This document shows, piece after piece, positions 1 to 8,968 of a stretch of DNA of 64,000 bases (the first letter of the stretch is position 1; every line of letters starts with the position of its first letter). The stretch is taken from contig RPFO01000231.1 in the NCBI GenBank assembly GCA_009746045.1, forward strand, positions 2,306,900-2,370,899. Direction: 5' to 3'. Source of the stretch: Mesostigma viride (Eukaryota > Streptophyta > Mesostigmatophyceae > Mesostigmatales > Mesostigmataceae). The notes under the pieces are model-generated. The model ran no database searches. It saw nothing but the letters and a program-made list of their open reading frames with translations, and was not told the origin of the DNA. A program made the translations under genes and the position numbers.

Positions 1-407
1 AAATGACAAAATGAAACACATAGGCAACAATTAAATCCTGCCCTGGGGAACTAGGGAAGTCTGAACAGGTAAAACACCTGAGCAGGCCAGCTTGTAGAAA
101 CATAATACCAGGGAATCGAACCCCGCCCTATAAACCCCAGAATAAAGGTTCCCAGACCATTGTGTGAGGTATGTACAAATATACATTTCTTTTAAAATAG
201 AATACATGGTCTGTAATGGACCTGTCAACCTTGTGTAGTCAACAGCATGAACCCCAGCCAGAACCTGGCTGTATCCTGATTAAAATCAGAGTGAGTGTAC
301 CATGGTCCATGAGCCTTAGTACTGACTAAAATACAGGTATTATGCCAGTCACAATGCTGACACTACCACACAATCTGCTCTCCAATGCCCTATAACCAGG
401 CACCAGC
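1..407 (-). other. 3' untranslated region of copia-type element C (partial)
   Basis: This lies downstream of the pol stop codon of element C (TAA at 408-410, minus strand). The 3' LTR of element C must lie left of the window, because nothing here matches its 5' LTR at 14459-15085. On the minus strand it carries the exact B-box sequence GGTTCGATTCC (112-122), also found in the 3' UTR of the related elements A and B. No ORF is credible here. Confidence 0.6.
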
Positions 408-577
408 TTAGACAGCTTGCTGAGATGGGTCCATCAGAGACTGAAGAACCTTGTATTGCACTGCTGCCTTCTGCACTAGCTTGGTCAAAGCATCAGCAGG
501 ATTGTCAACCCCAGGGATATGCTCAATATTGGCCAAGGAGGACAATTCCTTAAGAAGGAGATAATCCAAGTCCCTAC
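408..577 (-). pseudogene. C-terminal RNase H fragment of element C pol, severed by element A
   Basis: The minus strand encodes the end of a Ty1/copia RNase H domain: a DLDYLLLKEL stretch, then IEHIPGVDNPADALTKL, the equivalent of the copia 'ENPADIFTK' C-terminal motif. It is directly continuous with the pol segment that stops at 8969: removing element A and one copy of CCTAC restores the frame across the junction. The stop is at 408-410. The cut makes this copy of element C unable to make a full pol protein. Confidence 0.88.
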
Positions 578-1231
578 AGTTAGCATATTGGGGCACCAAT
601 GTGCTAGATGGATGCAGGTTGAGGAGACCTTTCCAACGCCGTGTCAACCGCCTAGAACAGACAAGGGACTAGAAAGTTATCAAGTCCCGAAGTACTGCCG
701 ACCGGTGGGCGAGGGCGGGGCACGCTCAGGGCATAGTGGACAGGACACGTGGCAGGCCGTGCCTGCACAGGCTTAGCCTGTACACTCACGTGACTGGGTC
801 ACAGTGTACTGAGGGCTCAACGGTACTGTGGCTAGTAGAAGCAAGTAACCAGCCAGCAGGTCTGCAAGGATGTAAGTCCTTGCAGGACTGTGGCAGGTCC
901 TGTGCTGTCCTAGACACAGGATAGCCAGAGATTCCTGTATGCTGCCTGCAACAAGGATGCAGGGCAGCGATACGAGGCTCTGGCAATGTAGCGTTGCCCA
1001 GCGTTGCTCATGACCGAGGAACAAGGATGGAACGAGGTTGCATATAGCTCGAGGCTCAACGAGGCAACGAGCGTCTTCACACACGAACCTTGGTCGTCAC
1101 GACGAGTGGCGAGCCTATCGAGGGTCGTAGGCCTGGTGTGAGGATAAAGGTTGCTAGCCAGCAGCCTAGGGTCATTCCAGCCGGCAAGGACCAGGAGCTC
1201 ACAAGCTCTGCTGACGAGTTGCTGCGCAAAT
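578..1231 (+). repeat. 5' LTR of element A
   Basis: This 654-bp sequence begins AGTTAGCATATTGG and ends GCTGCGCAAAT. It is repeated at 8315-8968 and, inverted, at both ends of element B. The ends are fixed by target duplications of two independent insertions (CCTAC for A, ATAGT for B). They are not the usual TG...CA. It contains a 9-bp-stem hairpin at 862-885 (CTGCAAGGA/TCCTTGCAG). It should carry the promoter and polyadenylation signals; none could be assigned with confidence. Confidence 0.93.
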
Positions 1232-1256
1232 CGTACTATTGCTTCCAAGCGCTTTC

Positions 1257-2392
1257 ATGTCTGGTTCATCGTCAAGCAGCCACGGTGCTGGTGAGGCGAA
1301 CGAGCAGAGAGACGCGCAAGCGTTTTTCCCCTACCGTAACCAAGCAAACGCTCCAACATTCGTGCAAGCGGCCTACGTAGCGAGGCACTTGGCAGAAGAG
1401 GGGTGGGTGGCGGTGAGTGGGGGAGGCAGCAGGCCAGCGGCGGCGGACCCGATTATACAACGGGCTCGCGTCGTGATTTCTCCAGGTGAGACGGGGCGAG
1501 TGGCGGTGGAAGAGTTGGTGCGCATTCGTGACGCGCTAGCTGAAACTGCTAATCGTGTGGAGGTCGCTTATCAGGGCGCCCATATCACGCTAGCCGGTCT
1601 CGACCTAGCCAGGGAGGCGCTTAGCCAGATTGTGGCAACAGCGCTCGGCAGCACCCGACTGTTTAACCACTGGGTGGCGACAGCAGTGCTAGGAGAGGGG
1701 GTACCAGACGCCGACATCATCCGGAACGCGCGTGCTCGGGAGACGGTGAATCCTTGGAGCACGGCGGAGGTATTTGCCCAAACCATTGAGAATCTTGTTG
1801 CTGTCCTTTTGCAAGAGTCGAGAGGGTACGCAGACAGGTTCTATATTACCACGCAGCCTTTCGGAGTGTACTCCAGGCTTGATACACCGAGGCCGGAAAC
1901 CACCACTGCGTGGGGTCCGGAGGTGGAGATTGTCACGGGGGTCGAGAAGACGCCTGAAGACGTCCATTTTGAGTGGACTGACAAGCCAGAGGGCTCCGTC
2001 AAGCGCTCAGCCCAGCAGATAAACGAGGGCGACGGCACTACCGAGACCTACGAGGCAAGGCAGAGAGCTGATCTGCATATCCCTCGTGAGGTGACTCACG
2101 AGTACGATCGTTACGGCCGAGGCGAGCAGAACGAGCTTGTCGGCGGCGGTAAGCGGTGGGTACGCGATCTTGCTTGGCATCGCAACCCAGGTGAGACACA
2201 ACATCCAGTCGAACGCAAGGAGACGGGCGACCTGTGACCTGCGTGCTGGGAGAGTTTAACCCAGACCTCCAGATTGTCGCAGAGGCAGCAGCAGCCATAC
2301 CGGTTGCTGAGGGTGTTGAGCAGCGTCCAGACCGTGAGGAGGGGCAGGCGAGTGCAAGCCAGGAGGCGGCCTCGTCTGGAGTAAGTGCGTGA
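1257..2392 (+). pseudogene. ORF0 of element A, an extra protein upstream of gag (one frameshift)
   Basis: The ATG at 1257 lies 25 bases after the LTR, so this is the first ORF of the transcript. The predicted protein is about 378 aa, beginning MSGSSSSSHGAGEANEQ, and is mostly helical and charged, without a recognised domain. One base is missing near 2219 compared with copy B. After it the frame continues to the TGA at 2390-2392. Copy B encodes the same protein (36792-35657), so the ORF has been maintained. Element C has a different ORF at the same place. The role is unknown; a capsid-like or nucleic-acid-binding accessory function is only a guess. The last codons overlap a perfect splice donor (GTAAGTGCG at 2381). 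Confidence 0.72.
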
Positions 2393-2473
2393 GCCTGAGT
2401 GGGTTCCAGCAGCCATATCTGCGTGTGTTTCTGTGGTATTCTATAATGCTTCGTAACACGCGCGGGGCGGCAG
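2381..2473 (+). other. Candidate intron joining ORF0 to gag in element A
   Basis: GTAAGTGCGTGAG follows codon-complete ORF0 sequence, and GCGGCAG at 2467-2473 precedes an in-frame gag reading. Splicing 93 nt would fuse ORF0 and gag in phase 0 and skip three in-frame stops. The gag frame has no convincing ATG near its start, which fits expression as a spliced fusion. Copy B keeps the same donor and acceptor, but its spacer is one base longer (an extra T), which an intron would tolerate. This is inference only; other acceptors are possible. Confidence 0.4.
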
Positions 2474-3790
2474 CGGGAGCGGGGCGGGAGCGGGGGATGG
2501 CGGGGTGAGGCAAGGGCAGACACGGGAGGCCCCGCCAACGTCGTGCCAGAGGGACAGGCGATCCCAACGGCAGAGGGCGTCAATGGCAGGAGGGCATCCA
2601 ACCGGAAGAGGAAAGAGGTGGCACAAGGGGAGGAGCGTGCAGGGTGGCCAACCGACGGCGTGGTGCTGACGGGGGAGGGCCAGAATGATGCTGAACGTCA
2701 AGCACCTGGTAAGAGACCATGTGTGCCTGCGTCTGGTGTTCCTGCAGCTATGTTCCTGCGCCATTAGCACCAGTAGGAGCTGCTGTCATTGGCAGTGACC
2801 CTCGTGCTTTGCCTGGGACTAGACCTCATATGAGTGCTGTGGCTGTGATGAATGGCCAGAAGCCTCTCAAGCCTCCTGTGGGACAGGAAGAGCTAGACAA
2901 GTGGTTGGAGGATATGGAGCTAGTTTCATGCTCTGTAGATCCCACTGTCAACCTTGTGCAGGTATTCCACACATCCACGACTAATAGGGATTCAAGTGAG
3001 CGTGTGAGGGACAAGGCTAGGCAGCTGTCAAGGACAAGCTGACTTGGTCTCAGTTCCTAGAGGGCCTACGTCAGGAGTTTCTGATAAGGTACTCAACCTC
3101 ACTAATCACTATAAGCTCAGCTATGATACCTTTGAGATCAAGGGCACAATAGCTGAGGAGCTGCAGCGGCTCACACGCATCAGGGAGAAGGGGGCCAAGC
3201 ATGGCTTCAATCTGACTGATAGAGCAGTGGCAGATTACTTCCTGGATCGCATGGGGCTGAGTGTGGATGGGAGAAATGCAGCTAGGATGTTTGCTGATCA
3301 GACAGATGGGACGTGGCCAGCCTTGCAAAAGGTTATTTTCAATATCCGTCCATCTGACAATGCTGCTTGCAAGGCAATCCAGGTGACTGGTGCCCCTTCA
3401 GCCTCCGCTCATCAGGTCCATGGTGACGCCCCTGGGCAGGGTGCTCAGGGAGAAACCAGACCTAGTAGGCGTCAGAGGGCTAACAGGCGCAGGCAGAATG
3501 GTAACCAGGGTGGCAAGGGCCAGCAGCAGGGATCCAAAGGCAAGGGTCAGCAGCAGGCTGGTGGTCACCAGGGTGGTCAGCAGAACAAGGGTGGCCAAGG
3601 GCAAGGCAAGAGCCAGGGCCAGGGCACCCAGGCCAGTCAGAGCAGCCAGAACCAGGGTGGCCTGAAGAAGGCTGCTGCTGGGAAGGATGACAAATGCTTT
3701 GGATGTGGCAGGACGGGTCATTGGCGACGTGACTGCCCAGACCAGGCCAAGTCTGCTGGAGCAGGCTCTGGCCAGGTGGGTAAGCCATGA
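2474..3790 (+). pseudogene. gag: gag of element A (capsid/nucleocapsid), three frameshifts
   Basis: This is the Gag polyprotein, which would form the virus-like particle and bind element RNA. The C-terminal half is Gln/Gly/Lys-rich (about 3430-3690), followed by a CCHC zinc knuckle, CFGCGRTGHWRRDC, at about 3696-3737. Copy B carries one open frame of 416 codons (35504-34254, counted from a GTG); copy A has lost single bases near 2750, 3022 and 3078. The stop is TGA at 3788-3790, in the same frame as the following pol. The start is uncertain: no ATG is well placed upstream of about 2830, so it may be translated as a spliced fusion with ORF0. Confidence 0.8.
3788..3790 (+). promoter_or_regulatory. 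In-frame UGA between gag and pol (candidate readthrough stop)
   Basis: The context is CCA TGA CTT GAG. The codons after the TGA stay in the gag frame and lead into pol. Copy B has the same arrangement at 34254-34256, and the divergent element C has CAG TGA CTG at 12430-12432. A conserved single stop followed by CU resembles known leaky UGA-CU contexts. Readthrough is inferred, not shown. Confidence 0.6.
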
Positions 3791-6700
3791 CTTGAGATGT
3801 TGTCCCCTGTAAATAGTCAATCACCCCTAGTGGGACGAACAGTTGTACATAGTAATGGGGGTGTCCCTCTTGTGCAGCAGCAAGGGGTTGGGAATGATGA
3901 GGTGCTTCCACTCAATGATTGCAATAACGCTGCTGCAGCAGTGGAATTCCCTGTGCCTGTGGCAGGTGCAGGGTCTCCAGTTTTGGGGTTGACTCTGGGA
4001 GTCAAGCCGCCAGACTGGAAGGACCTGCAGCTTCTGTGGGAACCGGGGCTGGCTCTGGGAGCCGAGCTACCTTGGAGGAGGTCCCTGGAGCAAGAGAACA
4101 GCAGGTGGGTCGTGCTATCCCAAGCACACAGTCTTTGTCACGTTCCTCTCTGTGCAGCCAGGCTGACAGGGGGTTGAGCTATGCTCAGGCTGGAAACACT
4201 CTACACCATATCTTTGGCCACTCTAAGCAGGCAGAGATGTTTGCTTGGAAGATTGGCAAGGAGCCTTTGCTAGAGGCCTGCAGTGCAGCTGCTCAGAATT
4301 GTGTCTGTCAGGAGAATGCTGTTCGCCTCCCACAGTCCCATGCCAGAGAACCTGCTAGAGAGCGGGGGGATATCCAGGTGGACATCCAACACATCAGGGG
4401 CATGTATCTGTTGGTGGGGGTGGATAGGTTTAGCAGATATAGGTTGCTGACCATTCTTCCTGGAATGCAGGAGCATCAGCTGTTGATGGGTCTCCAGTCT
4501 TTGTTGCCAGGCTTTGGGGTGTACACCAAGGTGCAAGCTGACTTGCAGTTTGACTGCTTGATCAAGCTGGCTGACCAGCTTCCTTGTAAGTTGGTAGTGG
4601 TCCCTAGGGAATCCCATGGGCAGCAGGGAGCTGTAGAGAGATCTATACGTGAAGTAAAAACAGTGGTGCTAGCAGCTAGAGTGTGCCTGTTGTGGCATCA
4701 GCTCTAGAGAAAGCAGCTTGGTGTAAGGGGATTGAGGAGCAGCTTAACCACAGGGTAACCTATTACTATGATGGTGTGGCAGTCTCTCCCCTGGCATTGC
4801 AGTTTGGTATGCTATCACAGGACGTGGTGGCAGCCTGCCTGAAGAAGGCAGACAGGGTGTTTTCCAGATTGAGGCGTAAGGACAAGGGTTGGAAAATGCT
4901 GAGGCCCCAGGTGGGACTGAGGGTCAGGATGTGGAAGGAACCGTCATTACCAGGCAAGCGTGGCAAGTGGCAAGATGGGCAGGTAACCCATGTTGAGAAG
5001 CTAACCATTCTTGTCTGGTGGCTTTGGAGAGTAATCCCAAGCACGTGTACAGGCTATCCTGGGCTCACGTCAAGGAGAGAAGGCCAACTGCAATCTGGCC
5101 TGAAGACGGCCCTGATCCTCCCTTGGAGGGAGATGAGCAGGATGAGAGCCAGGCAGCAGATGCTAACCCACCATGCTTGGATTATGGTCTGTCCTGGATG
5201 GATGAGGGTGAGCAGGAGTCTGCTGAGACGTCTGTCACAAGGCCAGAGGTGGCCAGGGCTGCACCACAGTCCAGGGGGCTGCTTATGGCGGACATCATTC
5301 GAGCTCTGCAGAACAGCAAGCGTGATCCCAAGGTATCTAAGCTCACGGGATGGGGGTCATGTGGGGCACCAGCACTAGAAGTGGATACCAACTCACAGGT
5401 GTCCATTCTAAGGGTAGAGGATGCTGCAGGCTTGCAGTGGTCATCCCCTAGCTGCCTAGCTGTGTCTGATTTCTCTGGGAATGTGTCCATGAAGATCTTG
5501 GGAGAAGTGAGTGTGCCTATCCTGGGGGTGCCCACCACGTTCAGTGTGGTTGAAGGGTATCAGGGGCCTGCCATTCTAGGTCAGAACTTCTTGTGCTTAC
5601 CAGGGGTGAGGATATCCTCTGAGGAGCTAGCATTAGAAGGGCAGGGCCGCCTTCCCTTGCAGAGATATCGCTACTCCCAGGGTCTTAGTGTGGCTGTAAG
5701 GGCTGTGAGGGGTCTAGAGGCAGAGGGTCCTGATACAAAGGAGCCCATTGCTGGGGACCTGCTGATCCTCCCTACTACGTTTGACCCACGTGAGTTGGGT
5801 GTGCAGAGGTACCAGATCCCAGGAACGAGTCCTGTACCTTGGCGCAAGCTAGTGGAGATGATGCAAAGCCCCAAGATGGCTAAGGCATGGACTCTTGGCT
5901 TTGTTGCTTCTGGGCATGAGTGGATAGTTGCCAACTGTGCAGAGCCTGTGGATGTCCTCCCTGAGGATCACCAGCTGCTCAGTTGATGTTTGTCCTCAAG
6001 CTCAAGGAGGTAGATGGCGTGCAGGTGCCACATGTTAGACCAGTTGTGACTGAGTACCATGGCACTGGACAGTTAGCAGATGAGGAGCTTTACACACCAG
6101 GGATGCTGCATGATACATGGAGGATTTTGTTGTGCATTTATTTGTCTTTTCTGCAGAAGGGGATACCCTATAGCTCTGTGTTGGTAGATTTCAAGAGGGC
6201 TTTTCTTAAGGGTGATCAGCAGGAAGCACAGGATACTTGGCGCACAATACCCCCTTTCTTTGTTAAGGTGCCTGCAGTGTGGAGGGCAGAGCTGAAGACG
6301 AGGTATTTGAGGATTCTCAAAGGCGTGGAAGGCCTTAGATCGAGTCCCATCATCTGGAGGAAGAGCTTGGAGAAGTACCTCAGGTCTGTCTGTGGTCTCT
6401 CAGTCTCTCCAGTTGATCCTTGTCTGTTTCAGGGTAGCTATGAGGGGCTGCCAGCGTTTGCCTCCCTGCATGGTGATGATCTGCATCTCCTGGGCCATCC
6501 CACTTGGCAAGAGTTGACTCTGGCCAGGATCCAGAAACGGTTTGAACTGGGTAAGATCCAGTACATGGTTGAGAATGAGCCCATGGTGTTTTGTGGAATG
6601 CAGGCGACCTTGGTCCATCAGCAGGGTACATGGTCCATCCAGCTGGAGGGTGGTAAGGATTATCCTCAGCAGATCATAGATGCCTTGCAGGAGCCCATCA

Positions 6701-7380
6701 CCCAGGCCAGATGTGCAACAATACGAGGTATGTTGGCATGGCTGGCCAGCATTTGTGCTCCTGACCTGTTGGTACTGAGTCGGTTGACCGATTCCCAACT
6801 GGTTGAGGTGGGTGCTGAGAGAGTGGTAGAGGCTGTTCGCATGTCTCCCCCTCTCATGCTGGGTCCTTTGGATTTGTACAGGCCTTTTGACATGATGCTC
6901 TATGTGGACAGTTCTATGGATAGTAGGAAGGTCACAGAGGTCAGGGGCCGTGCAGCAGCATTAATATCCCTGGTGCAGGAACAGTCCTCTCTGGTCTGCT
7001 GGTACAGTCGGTTGCAAAACAGGGTAACTCCCAGCAGTGACATTGCTGAGTGCAGGGCAATCTGTGAAGGGCTTCATACTGCTCTTTACTTGAGGGAGCT
7101 ATTTTACCAGCTATGTCAAGTGGCTTCCTGTCGGTTGCAGATGCACACACTGGTAAGAACTGACAGCATGGGCATGGTGCAGTTTGTGCACAGGCAGCTG
7201 GCCAGGAGCAGGGACCTTGATTATTTGTTGCTCAAGGAAATGTCTTGCTTAGCTAACATTGAACATGTGGCTGGCGTGGACAACCCTGCAGATGCTCTCA
7301 CCAAGCTGGAGGAGAAGGCTGAGCTGCAATACCCTTTGCTTCGTGGGCTCATGGCCTCCAAGGGGGGAGGGCCAGAGTAG
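3791..7380 (+). pseudogene. pol: pol of element A: integrase - protease - reverse transcriptase - RNase H
   Basis: Domains in order. A low-complexity linker runs 3791-4190. Integrase has its HHCC zinc-finger start LHHIFGH (4198-4220) and the catalytic core with D in VDIQHIRG (about 4380), D in QADLQFD (about 4543) and E in ESHGQQGAVER (about 4609). A retropepsin-like domain follows, with EVDTNSQVSI (5377-5409) and GPAILGQNFL (about 5567). Reverse transcriptase has VDFKRAFLKGD (about 6187-6218), GLRSSPIIW and LHGDDLHL (about 6469). RNase H has LYVDSSMDS (6899) and VDNPADALTKL. The stop is TAG at 7378-7380. Frames are broken near 4000 (4 bases against copy B), 4690, 5000 and 5981. The protease position, after integrase, is opposite to normal copia order. 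Confidence 0.88.
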
Positions 7381-8314
7381 ACCAAACAGCCTTGCTCTAG
7401 GTGGGAGGCATCCCAGTGGGCTGGGCAGCCACGTGGTGGCTGACAGCAGGTCCTTCAGAGTTCAGACACACTCTGCTGGACAGGGGTCAGGGTGGAGTCA
7501 CTCCCCTGGCTGAGAATTTCGCCTGGCTCTGTCATGGAGCTGCAGAAGAGTCTTAAGGACTTTGTAATGGGCCTTGGGTCTTCATGGAATGGACCCTGCA
7601 AGGGCAGCCCAAGTGTTGGCTCTAACAGGTTGCTGTACATTTGTATATATTCTCTGTAACCAACCTGTTGCATGCTAATAAAATCCCTGGTTGTGTGACC
7701 ATGTTGGACGTGGTTGCCAGGGGCCTCACTATGGGTTATACTCCTTTATAATAAAACATAATCTTGTTATTGTCATGTTTGTTGTTTGTGATGCTCAGTT
7801 CCAGGAGCTGATCCAAACCTGGAGGATGGGGTGGGGTTCGATTCCCCAGCTGACCTCAGCCTGGCATGTATGAATCCTGAGTTTATCCCTCAGTGAGGAC
7901 ATGGGCTCCCCATGTGTTGGCTAACATTTGTCAGGGCTCTCTCAGTCTTTGGAAGGATTTAAAAGATAAAGGAGGCTCCGTGGCGGGCGCCATATGAACG
8001 GGCGCCTGTGATAACTGGATGACCAGGAACTCACAATAGTACGTTCATGGACTCCTCTATCCAAACTCCTCTGACTAAGTGAAGACCTAACTTTAATCTA
8101 CACCAGGTTCCCAAAGAAAGGGTTGGGATGTCATGTGGGTCAGAGGGCAACCTTTGAACCAATGAGCAGGCCTAGCTAATATTTGGAGGCACCTCAGGTT
8201 CCAAAAGAAAAGGCAGGTCTGGTCTCTGGGAGGGATCAGATGTCTGAAGGCTTGTGGGGACAGTGGCTGATAGGTTCTCAGGCTGGTCCAAGCTCCAAAA
8301 CAAGAAAGGGTTGG
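7381..8314 (+). other. 3' untranslated region of element A with a tRNA-like B-box
   Basis: This is 934 bases between the pol stop and the 3' LTR, without a credible ORF. It holds GGTTCGATTCC (7835-7845), an exact match to the pol III B-box consensus, inside a 5-bp-stem T-arm-like hairpin (TGGGG/CCCCA). AATAAA occurs near 7676 and 7752. The bases just before the LTR (ACAAGAAAGGGTTGG) are purine-rich and may be the polypurine tract. Confidence 0.6.
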
Positions 8315-8968
8315 AGTTAGCATATTGGGGCACCAATGTGCTAGATGGATGCAGGTTGAGGAGACCTTTCCAACGCCGTGTCAACCGCCTAGAACAGACA
8401 AGGGACTAGAAAGTTATCAAGTCCCGAAGTACTGCCGACCGGTGGGCGAGGGCGGGGCACACTCAGGGCATAGTGGACAGGACACGTGGCAGGCCGTGCC
8501 TGCACAGGCTTAGCCTGTACTCTCACGTGACTGGGACACAGTGTACTGAGGGCTCAACGGTACTGTGGCTAGTAGAAGCCAGTAACCAGCCAGCAGGTCT
8601 GCAAGGATGTAAGTCCTTGCAGGACTGTGGCAGGTCCTGTGCTGTCCTAGACACAGGATAGCCAGAGATTCCTGTATGCTGCCTGCAACAAGGATGCAGG
8701 GCAGCGATACGAGGCTCTGGCAATGTAGCGTTGCCCAGCGTTGCTCATGACCGAGGAACAAGGATGGAACGAGGTTGCATATAGCTCGAGGCTCAACGAG
8801 GCAACGAGCGTCTTCACACACGAACCTTGGTCGTCACGACGAGTGGCGAGCCTATCGAGGGTCGTAGGCCTGGTGTGAGGATAAAGGTTGCTAGCCAGCA
8901 GCCTAGGGTCATTCCAGCCGGCAAGGACCAGGAGCTCACAAGCTCTGCTGACGAGTTGCTGCGCAAAT
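8315..8968 (+). repeat. 3' LTR of element A
   Basis: This is 654 bp with the same ends as the 5' LTR (AGTTAGC...GCAAAT), followed by the duplication CCTAC at 8969-8973. At several positions where it differs from the 5' LTR (for example CACACTCAGG against CACGCTCAGG) it agrees with both LTRs of element B. Confidence 0.93.

Larger units (their letters stand above)
578..8968 (+). mobile_element. Copia-type LTR retrotransposon A (complete, 8391 bp), nested in element C
   Basis: Direct 654-bp LTRs lie at 578-1231 and 8315-8968. The element is flanked by the 5-bp duplication CCTAC (573-577 and 8969-8973). Gene order on the plus strand is ORF0, gag, in-frame UGA, integrase, protease, reverse transcriptase, RNase H, 3' UTR. 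By eye the two LTRs differ at no fewer than four positions, so the insertion is fairly recent but older than element B, whose LTRs look identical. Several single-base losses break the frames relative to copy B (about 2219, 2750, 3022, 3078, 4690, 5000, 5981). The relation to Ty1/copia rests on the D-F-K-x-A-F-L-x-G motif of RT, the RNase H end motif and integrase preceding RT. Confidence 0.93.

Noticed and set aside
3985-4000. A GVDSGSQ string just before integrase in elements A and B, like a copia protease DSGS site
   Set aside because: It lies in a Gly/Ser-rich linker only about 65 residues before the integrase zinc finger, too little for a protease after it, and element C has nothing similar there.
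7820-7860. Possible tRNA gene around the B-box in element A
   Set aside because: The T-arm is good, but no A-box, anticodon arm or closed acceptor stem could be built.
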